In this document: one piece after another, positions 13,601-28,600 of the stretch
Layout: each line of letters begins with the position of its first letter
Numbering within the stretch: the stretch's first letter is position 1
DNA from: Diploscapter coronatus
Taxonomy: Eukaryota > Nematoda > Chromadorea > Rhabditida > Rhabditidae
Reading direction: 5' to 3'
Length of the DNA stretch: 64,000 nt
Assembly (NCBI GenBank): GCA_964036155.1
Contig: OZ038422.1
Location: 52,165,201-52,229,200 of the forward strand
Notes under the pieces: generated by a model
What the model was told of the DNA's origin: nothing
The model's database searches: none
What the model saw: the letters and a program-made list of their open reading frames with translations, nothing else
Translations under genes and position numbers: made by a program

Positions 13601-16600
13601 CAAGCCCTCTGCCGGGACGGGACCTGGGACGGCTCACTACCTGACTGCGACGCAGAGCTCTGTCTCGTGCTCGTGTTGTATGCGTCCCTACTCTGAGGGG
13701 TATGGCACGTACCTGCTACCGAGGTACTATTACAACGCCGCCGAGTCGCAATGCAAGCCCTTCGTCTACCGCGGACAGGGCGGATTTGGGAACGTGTTTG
13801 ACTCCGAGCAACAGTGCCAGGCGTCCTGCTCCAATTTCGTCCAGTCCCCACCCGCAGTGATCGTTCCGCCGCCTGCCCTACCACCAGCAATCACATCGAC
13901 GCTGCCGTCAATAATACAGCCAAGTCCTCAGATACAAATCAACTTCGCCACACCACAGCCCGAAATGATTCCCCCGACGATCATTCCCATATTCGAACCA
14001 CCCTCGACTCTGGCACCGCCACCTCCAACGCCTATGATGATTCCAATGACGATGACGCCCTACCAGCCACCAGGTGCCAACAGTGTGCACTCATTTCCCC
14101 CAGAACAAGTTCATTTCCAACCCAATCCGGTTTCCCCAGCTTCGGCTTTTCGAGTATTTTATTTTGTGTCCCATCTCCTTGATTTTGCTTATTTCATTAT
14201 CATTTCGGCTTTCATTATCAAGTGTGTAGCTTATTAAGTCAAATCATAATCAAAGTACCGTGCAAGGGCAGATTTTCTGCTTTCAAAGCATCTAAATTTG
14301 CTCCGTTAATGACAACGCTAAAATTCAGACAAACACAGCTCCGTGTCGTTGAAGACAAGCATATTCCTGCCAATATGACTGTCTTCTCCGACATTTTAAA
14401 AATGCTTTATTAATTATTTTATTTAAAAAGCGTGTAGTGTTTTGACGTGTTTTCAGTTGATCCATGTTCGCAGGACAAGGAGCCAGGAGTGGGCGCGAAG
14501 CAGCTGCAAAGGTACTTCTTCAACAAACTCACCAAGATGTGCGAGTCGTTCGTCTACTTCGGCTCGGCTGCGAACAGAAACAACTTCGTCACCCTCGAGG
14601 ACTGCCAACAACAATGTCCAGGTTCTCAAATTGGTTGTACAACAGGGACGTGGTGCATGAGGAGAATCTTCTTTTTCGGTTTGTATGGGATTGACTAACC
14701 AAGATCCGTTAGGGCGCATTTATACTTTGCTAGCGCATACGCGTGCACGAACACGCTATTATCTGTGCCCTCTGATATGCGTTCTCTATTTTTCTCCCCG
14801 CTAGTTTCACCGTCTGCGCCTCGTGCTCATCGACACTATTTTTATTATTCTTTTCGCCTCACTTCTCTTCGCGTGTTACGCTCTTACATGTTCGTGCACA
14901 TTCGCGAGCAAAGTATAAACGCGCTCTTAGAAATCATCGATCTATCACGATTATTGATGCAAGATTTGTTTAATCATAGTACTTTTATCTTACATCAATA
15001 AGATAGATGCTACATCGTCAGCATGTTAAAGAGGTTTTAAAACAGCCATGATTATTTTTGAAACATACGAGAAATTCATGTGATAAATCGATGCCAAGCA
15101 TCTTTCAAATAATACTAATTGTCACTTTTTCTCATAACTAACCTAACATCATCTAACTATCGGGTTTCATAGGTGATACGGTATAAGACGCAATTGCAAA
15201 CCACTATCCACACATTTTATTTTCACGTTATTTTGTTTTGGGTCAATTTTGGTGAAGGTTGATGGATGCAAGATCGTTCATTGCATCAGAAGAAATTGCA
15301 TATAAGTTTCAACTCCACTTTTGTAGCTTCCCTACCAAAAACTGAGCTGTTTTATAGACATCGAGCAGAAAGCGTTATAAGTTTTAAAAGAAACGTATGG
15401 TTGCCGTTAGTTCTGATGCAATAAACGATGAAATAACGTCATGATTTTTACTTATCGATTACTTGCAGAATCCCCGAACCCCTGCGCGATTTCGACCCCG
15501 ATCAACCAAATCTCGACCTGCCAGCCAGGAAATTCCTGTGGAGGAACCAGTTACTGTCACGTCGGCGCCAATCCTCAAACGACCGTGTGCTGTCCGAAAC
15601 CAGGTTAATTGAGAATTATGATAGAAAAGCTGGATTGAAATCAATATTATGGCTTTATGGGTATTTGAAAGTCTTGAAACTGGACGAAATATACTAATGT
15701 TCGACTAGTAGGGATAGGAAATCATACTCTCATCTTGCATAGTGTCTCTTTAGGTTACGAGGATGTGAAATTTTTGAATTAAATTGTTACTTGTGTCGAC
15801 TTTTTAAAATAAGTTTCGTAAAAATAGATAAATGAAACGTTTCACTGATACTTATTTCCCCAAGATATCGAAAATATCTAAGTAAAAATAAAATAATTTC
15901 AACTTATAAAAATCACGATATGTTTCAGCAGCCGTTGACAGATGTCAACAGCCATTGAATACCGGAGTCGGCAGCGCGAATTTACCTAGGTAAGAATTTT
16001 TCTAAATAAATATCACTCGGTCTCATTCGCAAGGTATCAAGTAAAATTTGCGCGTAATTTTCATGTTTCTATTTTATCAAAACATCTGCGAATGTTGAAA
16101 ATTTCTTGTTACAAAAATGAGAACTGCGTTATTGTAGTTATTATTTTATTTCAGATGGTGGTTCAACCCAGCGACCCAGTCGTGTCAGCCGTGCACTTAC
16201 CAAGGCCTGCAAGGAAACGAGAACAATTTCTTGTCGCAGAGCGAGTGCGAGAATTCTTGTTTGGGTAATCCATTCGATTTTAATAAACTAACTATAGGCT
16301 TGTCTCCAACTATCAACCATTGATTATAACATTTTCTCGTATCGAATTATGGCACATATCAAAGACTATTTTGAATAGAATCATTTCGTGAAAATTCAGC
16401 ACAGAGCGAAACTGCTTGATTGAGTAAGAATTTGATCTTTCCATAATCTAACGCGTACTCGACGAATATCAATTATCCTATCATTTGTTCAACCTTATGA
16501 AAATATGCAACTTATATAAAAATCTAAGCGAAATATTTTTTTAGTAAATCCATGCCGCCAAGGCCAGCCCTACCGTTCTCAAGGAGTGACCGTGCAGTGC

Positions 16601-19600
16601 TCCGCGATGAACCCGACGGTCTGTCCCGCAGGTCACTATTGTCATATCGGAGCGGACCAATCCACTAGTGTTTGTTGCGAGGCCCTGGGTAAGTCAATGG
16701 AAGATTTTTGATTGATTATGCTGGACGGTATTTGAAAATGAAAGAATTATTCAACTAACAAAATGCATGAATGATATGTTGAAATGAAACTCATGTAACT
16801 TCGGAAAGAATATCCAAGAGTTAGAAGGAAAAAGTTCATTTTCCTAGAATTCATTGAATACTCCTTTAAAATAAAGCCTGTATTTTTTTCGTGAAAATTT
16901 TCATTTTATTATTACTAAAATTGAGCAGGGGAGGATTTTGATCGAGAAAACATTACTTAGATCATACTTTAAATCAAAAATTAACAGAAAAAATCAATTG
17001 TTTCATTTCAATATAGCTTTATTTCCATCAACCAAAAACAACAATAACAATTCCTGCTGACTAATCATCCACACACGGTTGGTTTGCATTGAATGGCTCC
17101 CCAAAATCAGTTACAGGGAAACGGTAAATGGGTCAATAGTACCTAGATGGTACTAATAATACCACTGAGAATAGGATCGAACAACCATTTGAATGCGGAA
17201 TGAATGATCATAAATGCACACAAACAAGCACTGGGAATGAGGTAAGAATGTCTATCACTAAATTCGGATTTTGGAAAGTTCACGAAGTTTACCTTATTTA
17301 CGCGAAAAAATATTTGAACTTTCCAAGAAACCCAAAGTATGAGTCATTATAACTCTGATACATTTAGTTATGAGCAATGAAACTGGGTAATTATCGGTGA
17401 AAGGAAAAAAATTCTATCAAGAAAAATTTCTACGATCCTGTTATAAAATTTCTCAAATTGCATCTTTGCATAGAAATAATCGTTGATATGTTCATTGTTC
17501 AAGAAAAATTTAGGTTGAATAAAAATGTGTTTTATCAGAACTATTCAGGCAACACGCCTTGTGAAGAAGAGATGACGAAGGGTGAAGGCACAGCCGCTTT
17601 GACTCGATTTTATTACGATGCGAAACAGCGAAAATGCTTGGCGTTCAATTATCTGGGCATGAAAGGGAATCGCAACAATTTTCTCACAAAAGAGAACTGC
17701 GAGGTTAGAATTACAGACCAATCATCGCTTTACCTATTTTAGTAATAGTATTCTTTTTGTTGTTTTATAATTACAGAGAAAGCGAATAGCATATCTCTTT
17801 TAGAAATGCCAACTGAGATAAGCCGAATATTGAAACAATTTAAAAATATTCACCCTCGTGTTTCCAGATGGTGTGCCCAGTTTGGCAAAATCCCTGCTCG
17901 ATCGGTCTCCCAATTATGGGCAGCAATAGCAACAAACCGTTCCAATGTCATAAGCAAGCTCCGTGTCCCACTAGGTAATCTGAAATTACGAAATATTCGA
18001 GATGGTGAGACCTACCTTTTCTCTACTATTTTATACCTACTTTCAACCTTATCTTTATTCATACTTATAGTTAACGTCATCACTTCATTTTGAAATCGAT
18101 GAAAACACCGTCATTCCAATTTTATTCTAATTTTTAGTTTCTTCTGCCACCTCGGTTTTGATGATTCAACCACGGTTTGTTGCCAATCTGAAGGAGAACC
18201 ATGCACGTTGATGGTCAAAGAAGGACACGGTAGGTATTTTGGAATAAAACTAGAAAGAATGACAATTTAAGGTAACAACGCTATTCCGAGGTGGTTCTAC
18301 AATCAGCAAACCAGACAATGTCAGCCGTTTACTTATAAAGGTACTAACTTATGCAATTTTAACACGTAAAATTTCGTCGATGGAATTAATGTATGGGCAA
18401 TTGCTATTGAATTTTTTAAAGTTTGAATCGTATGTAATGGCGATTTTCTTGTTTTTTTTCTACACTTATTGAGCGCTAAACATTGGTTGATTAATGCATC
18501 AATGATTGAGATTGAATATGTAAAATTTGAACTTGATTTGATTTATAATAGGACACAATTCCAAACAATAACATAAATTACGAAATACCTAAACTAAAAA
18601 GTAGTTACCTAAATTCTAGGAATGGGTGGAAACGAGAACAACTTCCTGTTCCGTGAGCATTGCGAATCCACGTGTCCCGTGTTCATAAACGCGTGTGCTT
18701 CCGGAGAACCTTACCTGCTTCCGAACGGAGTTCCGCAGCTCTGCGACCCAACCAATTCTGATGCCACCTGCCCGGCTACGCATTATTGCCATGCTGGTCA
18801 GATTTGCTAGATTTTTAATCTGGATTACGAATATGTATCTACTATAAGTTTGACAATTAATTGGACTTCTCATTATTTGAAACTTATCAAGATAAAAAGA
18901 AACACTGACTCACTCAGTCATGTTCATTAACGAGCGCAAACCACGCCTTCTTTACTTCCAAAATACGCGGATTGCGGAGAAAGTATTCCAGACGGCGTGG
19001 CATCTCTCTAGCTTTTGTCCGGTTTATTTTCCCGAAACATGCCAAATTTAGGCCCCGATTCATCCTCTCAAATGTGCTGTCCCGGTCGTACCGATCCCTG
19101 TATTCACTCAGTCAGTGAAGGCGAAGGGCCACTCAGCATCGTTCGATACTATTTCGATGCCAACACCAGGCAGTGTCTGGAATTCACATTCAGAGGACTC
19201 AAGGGCAATCAGGTCTGTGTGTTTATGCTACATATTTATTTTTCCATGATACTGTTGGAAAATATTGCACTTCACTAATTCGGACGGTTGTCAACATGTT
19301 CTGATATCACAACTTTAAATATTTTAAAAGTGACTAAATCTGCATTTCAGAACAACTTCCTCACCCAAGAGGATTGTGAAGGTCGATGTCCGGTTCAAAT
19401 CAATCCCTGCCCAATTTCTTTCTCGTCACTTAAACATGCGGTATACAACTTTTGACCAATTTAAAAATATCAAAGAAAATTCAGACAGGCTTGAAACCAT
19501 GTGGTCAGAATTACAACTGTCCATCGAGTCAATGGTGAGTTCATGCTTCAATAAAAATCAAATAATATCATCGTCTTATTACTTTAATTCGTTGTACCTC

Positions 19601-22600
19601 TAATAGAAAATAAAATTAAAAGGAAACACGAAAATAGCTTTACCCTTTCAGGTGTCACATTGGTGAAACCAAAGATACAACCGTATGCTGTCCGAATGGT
19701 TAGTCAATTTTTCTCAATTATTGTTTATTTTCCAAGACTCTATTTATCATGCTATTTTATTGTTAAAATCACTATGACTGTGTCATGAAATATAGCGGGT
19801 CGATGATTCTATCGGCAAAGTTTTTCGGCGGGAATCCGGCACAGTAGTAATCGAATAGCTAAAAGTGCTAAGTTCGAGATAAAATATGCTAGTTTTATGC
19901 CAAAATTTTCTCGTTCTAAGCCAAAATATGCTGATTTTTTAATACCAGAAAAAGTTATAATACTTGTGATCTATACCTGTTCATGTTGTCGAATCCACAG
20001 CGTGGCAGCTATCTTCTCTCCCTTTTTGATCGGACAAGCGCCGTGTAGCGCGTCTTCTTCCTAAGTTTATTATTTTCGAGAAATTACATGAAGAAATTAA
20101 CCATTATTCAATTCATTTTCGCATAAATTTTCGTAAAAAATAATTGAAGGCTATCAGTCTCAATTTTTCCAAAATTCAACGTTATTATCATTTTATTTTG
20201 GATATTTATCACCACTTCGCTACTACGGATTACAACTACAGAATGAATTCACTCACCTCGCTTTTGCAATTCAATCTTTTGAAACTTATATTTTCTCTTG
20301 ATACTAAACTTTTTCTAATCTCAAATATCCTCTCTTACCTTGCCGCCCTCCAGATTCATATTTGCCCAGAGGATTGCGTCACCGGGGTTCGGGACGATTG
20401 TCACATTTAGGCGGGGGAAGACGGTGCCTAAAATTCAGGCTCAAAATAAAATTAGGTTGGAAAAATCTATCCTATACTATTTGTTTTGCTAACTCTGAAC
20501 AAATCTAATTATTTTCCGTAGAAAAAAGTAAACATCCTGCACTTGTCATCACTTTATCGATACCATCATAGGCTATGCTTTTTGAGTTAATATTCTTTCC
20601 TATTCTGCCTAGGCTATGGAATTCGATGATCAAATGTAGAAGGCAAGAAAGCCATGCCTACCTCCTCCCTCATCAGCGGTTTTCAAAATGAGTAGGAAAG
20701 TGGCGAATCGGTTTCCGTAGTTAGTCATCCACCAATCCCAATGATCCTTGCTGTGGTACTCCAGATAATCGTAGTGTGGTGCATAGTGCCCCCCAGATCG
20801 GTACGAGAGCACATAAAATATACAGATCTTAGAAACCCAGCTCAATTTGAACAAATTCTGATGTTTCGAAAATCTGTGTTTTGAATGTTGCTGAGAATAA
20901 TGTACGATATTTTTCGATGCTATTTTGCAAGAATTTTGAAATTTCAAATAGCAGACCTTTAAAGAACGATTTGTATTAAAATCGATAATTTCGATATAAT
21001 CTATCTTGAAGCCTACTTGCCACAATTCCGAAACCTCGAAATTGATGTAGGGCAACATATCGGTCGTGTATTCGTACATTTGGGAAGTTCCCAGGGTTTC
21101 GCTAAATTTTTGGATTTGTTGAAAAGTAGAAGAATTCTACCGGTGCTCGAACCAAGTCCCATTCGCCCTTCTGCTTAGATGGTACTGTTCAGAGGCTAAA
21201 ATGATTGATTTTAGAGAATATTTGTAAAATTGAAAATACCATCGTTCTCGTCGACGACTTTCTGGAAACGAAAATATCATCCTAATGAAATTTGAAGAAT
21301 TTTATTTAGGTTTCGAAATAATCCACCCTTTGTAAAATTTCACATCAAACAGTAATTTACCTTCCATAATTGACTGTTCAAGCTAATTAGAGAGAAAAAT
21401 CTGTATGTGTTCAAGATTAAGCACATTCAGGCTTATTTCATCATAATGTCAATAAAACGGGGTAACCTTTTGCAAATACGAAACTTGATTTAGATTTTAA
21501 GAGTGAATTTCAGCAAAAACCCAAGTCTTAGCAAAGGGGGTGTTTCCAAGGGTCCTCAAATTTGGCTGATTTTCACATATATTGTTCAGTTTTTTACGCT
21601 GATTCTCGTGGTGCTATTCGTTTTTCATAGAAATTATCGTATGCAGGATTACGGTAGCTTCAAATTTTGACAGATCCGACCTCGGGAAAAAAATCATAAC
21701 TTCCTTATTTCTGAACCAAATCGAACGCGGTTTTCAGTATTGAATAGCCCACGAAAAACTCTACAAATGATGTAACTACGACCACTTGCTAGGATCAATA
21801 ACTTCTCGCCAAAAAATTAATTTCCAAAAATTTGACTATGGCCGACTGCAGTTTTTCGGTTTTTTACCCAGGTTAGAGTCCGATACCCCGGCTGGAAATA
21901 GGCTTATTTTGTAGAGAATTCAATTCTGCATAGGAATATGCAAAAATTTTCAAAAAAAAGCGTCGTCGAAACCACGAAAAATGCATAAAACCAGTGCATT
22001 CCTATATAGAATGTCAAGCTTTAACCCTCTGTAATTTTCTTACTTCTGAACTAAATCGAATGGGGTTTTCAGCATTAGATAGCCCACGAAAAACTCTACA
22101 AATAATGTAACTGTGACAACTTGCAAAAATTATAACTTTTGACGAGAAAATTAAAAATGTGAAAAAAATGTTAAAATGTGATCATTAACTGGTCGCAGTT
22201 TTTCGATTTTTTACCCAAACTAGAGTTCGATACCCCGGCTATAAATGGGCTTATTTTGTAGAGAATTCAATTCTGCATAGGAATATGCAAAAATTTTCAA
22301 AAAAAAGCGTCGTCGAAACCACGAAAAATGCGTCCGAACGCGTAAAAACAAGGTGATTATTCCATAGTGTCAATTTTGATCCCCCACAACTTTCTTATTT
22401 CTGACCCAAATTTCATAATTATTTTTTTATTTTGTAGATTTTGAGTAGAAGAATAAAATAAAAATAACAAGAAAAATTTTTAGAAATTATTTTTGGCGGG
22501 AAAAATTACCAGAAGTTACTCATATACCCGTACTGTGTTTACAAGTGTAATTTGAATTAACCTCGGAGTTTTCCATAAAATCTTGTAGAGCTGTTCAAGT

Positions 22601-25600
22601 TGATCAACTTTGGTCCAGAACTTATTCTAGAAAATGCACACACAGGGGGATATGATTTTTTGAAAATAATGTATAAAAAAGCATTATGCTGAATTTGACC
22701 GTCATACTTCAAAAAATTCTGGAGCTCATACGAATGTGAATCCGAGGTTAGTCTTCGAACAAAAGTTGTTCAGCATGTCAACCTACACAACATACTGGAA
22801 GTACGAATTTTTCCAACGTCATTTACGCGTAAACGCAGTACGGGTATATATGGTAACTTCGGGTAATTTTTTCCCGCCAAAATTAATTTCTAAAAATTCA
22901 TTTTATATTTTTACTTTATTCTCCTACTCAAGATCTACAAAATAAAAAAAAGAATCATTCAATTTGATCCAGAAATAAGGAAGTTATGGGGGGTCAAAGT
23001 TGATACTATGAAATAATGACCCTGTTTTTACGCGTTCGGACGCATTTTTCGTGGTTTCGACGACGCTTTTTTTTGAAAATTTTTGCATATTCCTATGCAG
23101 AATTGAATTCTCTACAAAATAAGCCTATTTCCAGCCGGGGTATCGGACTCTAACCTGGGTAAAAAACCGAAAAACTGCAGTCGGCCATAGTCAAATTTTT
23201 GGAAATTAATTTTTTGGCGAGAAGTTATTGATCCTAGCAAGTGGTCGTAGTTACATCATTTGTAGAGTTTTTCGTGGGCTATTCAATACTGAAAACCGCG
23301 TTCGATTTGGTTCAGAAATAAGGAAGTTATGATTTTTTTCCCGAGGTCGGATCTGTCAAAATTTGAAGCTACCGTAATCCTGCATACGATAATTTCTATG
23401 AAAAACGAATAGCACCACGAGAATCAGCGTAAAAAACTGAACAATATATGTGAAAATCAGCCAAATCGACGGACCCCTGGAAACACCGACTTTGGTCCTT
23501 ACTGACATTCACTCTTAAGTTTACCTGCTCCTCTAGTCGTTTGACAAAAATATCATCCAAGAATCTGTTGATCTGCACTTGGCTGACGAAGTCTCTCAGT
23601 ACGATTAAGAAGGGATGCCAGGAAAGGACTTCCATTTTTATTTGATTGTAGTACAGGCTATTTTGGTAGCATGCAAGGTCTGCAACGTTTCTATTTTTAT
23701 CATTTTACGCGGTAAACAAAAATCTATCGCTTGTTATAGTTACTTCAAATCTTTTAAAATTTTGCAACATAATCAATTTTTAAAATGCTATTTGATAAAT
23801 GTTAGATCATACCGGGTCTTTGGTATAAGGTCTGAGAATATGGATTATCGCAGAGGTTTCGATGGACCTAAAATTTCATATTTAAAAAAAAAAAAACTAA
23901 ATTTAAAAATACCTCTTCCCAATGCTCATCCCCCAGAAAAGAAAATCCATTTCCGTTGGAGTCACCATGACTTTCGATATTTTCAACTACAAATAAGGAA
24001 AATAGCAAGGAATACAACATTTCAAGCTTCATTTTCGGCGTTACATCAAAAATTCAGGATTCAATCAGAATATTTTGATGAAATTCGCATCAAAACTCGG
24101 CAAGATCGATATTTTCCGTCTATGGAATTATCACGAATCCTTTTTAATTTCGTCGAAAAATAGCCGAAATGAGTGTTTAGATTAGCCCTTTGAAAAGCCG
24201 CCCTGAAAATTCATAATAGCAAAGAATATTTGAATGGCTCGATTAAATTCACCGATTTTTAGGAAATGATCGATTTTACATTCATTATGGTTCATTTTTT
24301 CTGGACTCACTGAAGGATATTCAATGATGAGATATGGAGATTGTGATATAAACAAAACGGATCAACCAAGATAGGGCTTCTTTTGGATAAATGAAAATAA
24401 GATTTTTTTGGAAAATAGGAAAGACATTCGATTTTCTATCCTTTTGTCTAAAATTTTTGACAAAGTACGAAAGACTCGCAGAAAACTAGTGCCTAAGCTA
24501 AGAATTCATTTAAGTTAAATATTGTAGCATATTTGCACAATTTCGTAATGATCAGTTCCAGGTTTCAAGTAAAATTGGTCCTGATCTAATGGGATTGAAG
24601 AGATCAATATTTCAAAACAAAACTAATAATCTAAAACTGTATTTCGAGCCAAAGTCATTGAAAATACGGACTTTTATAGAGAAATTTGAAACATATTTGG
24701 TGAAATTTCAAGGCTTCTAAACCCTTAAATAGATTTTAAAAGCTATTTCTACATGCAACTCTCTTACAGTAACACAGCTAAAAATCTAATAATACGAAGA
24801 AATTTGGTTCATTTCATAAAACAAAACTGAAACTCTACGAAAACTGTAAAGCAACTTTAAAAAAAAAACAAGCTATTCTTAGTGATTCATGCAATATGAA
24901 CTATAAGTCGTCCTGCAACCCTTGGCATTTTCACTGCTTATTTTCTCTTCCGAACTGTCTTTTCTCTTTCTTTTCCCCTGGTATTTCTAGATTTCTTGTC
25001 ATTTTTCTTCCTCTCTCTTACCGAGTCAATAAGTTTGCTTCTGAACTCGTGCGTTTTTGCAATTAGGTAAACATTTTGTGAGTTATCAGGAGCATTTGAG
25101 AGGTTGAGAGAAGAAAAAAACAAATTCCTTCACGATTCAGAAATTACACAAATATGGTATGTTACAAAAATGAGGATGGTGATTTGGAAGTTTGATTTTG
25201 TCATTGAAAAAGTTCCTGATTATATCGAAACTGTTGGATTTTTATAGTGATAGAAACATTTACTCTTAGTAGGCTCTGTGAGCCAAATATTCAAGTATTT
25301 TCATTTTCTGTTCGTAAAATTGAAGCTTATCTAAAGTAAAAATTTGTATAATTACATATCGTAGGTCTTCAATGGCACAACTAAATCAATTATTGCAACT
25401 TATTGAGCTTTTATTTGAAAATTCGAAACATTGAACAAAATCTTTATTCACAAAATCTCAATTGCTTGCCCCTCCAAAATATGGTTCGATGCCCTTTGTA
25501 AATAATGGAATATCTTCTGGGCCACGGAATGGTCTGAAAAAGCGATCGATCACGAATCGCTTTTTCGTTTCGCATTGGGCCCGAATCTCCTGGCCCTTCT

Positions 25601-28600
25601 CTCGGACCCATAATGAAATTCCTAAATGAGTTGTTTTCGTTTACGATATTTTTATTGGTGATACTTTTTAATTCATGCAATAAAAATCCGAATAATTGTA
25701 AACGAAAATTTAAGATATCCCTTCTTTCCATCTTATTAAAATTATGAATTTAAAAATCCCACCAATTTTATGTCCCTCCTTTATTGGACATGCGGCATGA
25801 AAGGATTTGGGCTCTACTTCGCCTGTACTGTCCAAATTATTCCATAAAATGACGTCACCGACATTCGGTCGGATATTGATGTTTAGCGTAGGGAATATCG
25901 TTGCTAAAATCACGTCTTAACTTCAAAAGCATATAAGCATTTGCGAAATTATTATTTAAAAATGCTCAAACTAACCGCATTCGGTTAAATATACACCTTG
26001 AGCCAGTTTTATTTCATTTAGATTGAAGCGTATTTTGCATACCAATCTCTTTATTCTTTAATTGATACGGTATCAATATATTCTTACTTCCGCCCTGTTT
26101 AGCAGTTTTGATGATAATCAACATGGTTGCGATGCGATTTCCATTTCTGTTAATATCGTCGGGAGTTGCCTCAGGGTCGATATAGTCAAAATGGGGCACA
26201 TAGTAACCTAGCAATAGTTATTTGACGAAATGACGGAATGACGGAACCTTTCTCTTCTCACGCTATTTCTGCTCAATTTTTCTCTCTTCCTTATCTCTAG
26301 CTATAGGGTTCCGTCATTTCGTCCTTTCGTCAAATGGGAATTGCTTACCTCCACTTTCATAGGATAGAAGCTAAAAATTGATAGATTTCACAATCTTTGA
26401 TCACTTTTTTACTAGGGTCACTTGAATAATCAGTCGAAGCGAAAGGATCGCAATAGATTATTCGAATTTAACTGGACTAAATCAAAATGAAAATTTAGGC
26501 GTTTTGTAAATCAAGATATCGATTTTTTCAAATGTATATTTTTACCTGAAACAATTCCGCCGCATCCAAATCATAGGCCAAAACAGCACGTTGAACGACG
26601 TTGAACATGTCGTTGATCTCGCCGGGAAAATGATGCGCCACCCACGTGCCGTTCGCGTTTCGACCTTTCGAGGCAACCAAATTATTCATTCCGTTACCAA
26701 CTACGGCCTTAAAATTTCAAATTATTCTTAGACGAGTTAGATATTTTATCGTAAGCAAAATTTGATTTCATTCTTGATTATTGCCTGTTACTTGAATTAA
26801 AATAATGAAAATCATGAGTACACTAGAATCTGATACATCTAGATCATATCAAACTTTAACATAAAATCCACTTGTTTGGTACTATCCTATACCGTTTGTT
26901 TGATATTCATCGACTTGGACGCTTCAATGATCCTTTTGCATTTTCTTCGGTGCACAAGTTCGTGATATCGCAGAATTAACGGGTCTCGATTCACGACTTC
27001 CATTTTAAAGATCGTCATTTTGTCGTTGATCCAGTAACAACGAAGAGAGGCTAAACTTTAGTAAATTGAAGTGCTTAATTGCTATGAGACATTTCATATT
27101 TTCAAATTTTCTAAATGGAACAACATATGTTTGATGGGTGCTCCCAATCATCAATGTTCAGTGAATAAAACGTGAACTCCCATCAAAAATATTTTTAAAG
27201 AATAAGTTCAAAAATATCACGATAAAATTAGATAATTTTTCTCGAATTATTTTATTCCATTCTTCTCGAAAGCATACGATCTTTAGCGGAATTTCCATAC
27301 GCGACTTTGCTGCAGTTTTTATCGTCTTTAACCCAGTTCCAACGTTCTTTTGTCATGAGCGGGTCATCGGAATCAGCGATAATTAGAGTAGTTAAAGCGA
27401 TTAACTCGATAATTACATTCAAAATTAGGTAATTGAGCATGATTTATTCCAAAATTAAATCGATTTGATTTTAGCTATTCGGTTCTAGAAAATGGATACA
27501 CTTTAAATTGGGCTTTCGATGCATTGTTTTGAGCAGAAAATATATGCCGCAAAAATTGAGGAAAAGCGGATACATTGAAACTCGGACAAAGCTTAACGGC
27601 AACTGTGCAAATAAAATCAAAATATTGGGAAGTCTAGAAACAACGATAATTTTAAGGCAATCAATTGTTATTCTTTTTCTCTTTAATATTCTAATGATCA
27701 ATCAGGATATCCGGTAAATAGCGGGATATCATCAGGATTGAAGTAAGGATTGAAATATCGATCGGTTAAAAATCCTTTCCGAGATTTAGAACATTTGGAC
27801 CGAATTTCTTGTCCGATTGTACGGATCCATATTGATGCACCTAAAGTTTGCAAAAGAAATATTTCTGAAGGATATGCTACAAGAAAAAGCATTAAATTTA
27901 AAAAAATATTTTGATATAAAGTAGAAAGTTCCATCTATTAAAATAGGAAAAGAGAAAAAACTAGCCTATCTTCTTTCCATCCCAAATCGGACAGGCCGCG
28001 TGAAAGGAGTCGTATTCTTGAGAATAATCTGCCTTCATGTTGTGCCATAAAATCACGTCACCAACGGTTGGTTTGATGTTTAGTTTCAAATTCGGGAAAA
28101 TTGTGGCTAAAATTGATTTAATATCATTCTTGATAAACTGATCATGACTATCAAGTAATATGATAAAAATATTGGCAATAATAATTTTGAAACCTACATC
28201 CTCCTCTTTTGGCTGTTTGCAAAATCAATAACATCGTTGCCAGCCGATTCCCACTCTCGGTTATTGTTTCTTGAAACAAATGTGGTTCCAAATAATCAAA
28301 ATGAGGAGCATAATGCCCACCCGATTCGTATGACAGTATCTAGATTTTATTTTTACTGAAGCATTATGTGCAAAGTATCGTTTAAATCCAATTCCTCTTG
28401 GCTCAAGTATTACGTAATTAATCTTATAAGTTAATTGTAATCATTGTACTTTTGAAAAAAAAATTTAAGTAAAATTCAATATCCTAAAAATTTTTTGAAA
28501 TCTACCTGCCAACTTTCCGCTTTCTCTAATTCGAACATTAACAATGCTCTTTGTACAGTGTTGAAGATGTCGTTCATAATGTAGGATGATCGATGATACA

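Noticed and set aside
13600..14182. long open frames on both strands over the Kunitz gene exon 13546-14073
   Set aside because: Shadows of a GC-rich, proline-coding exon; the exon's own frame joins in phase on both sides and has the Kunitz motif.
23615..24163. 182-codon plus-strand frame
   Set aside because: It overlaps the first three exons of P4H paralogue C on the minus strand, which have splice sites and family motifs.
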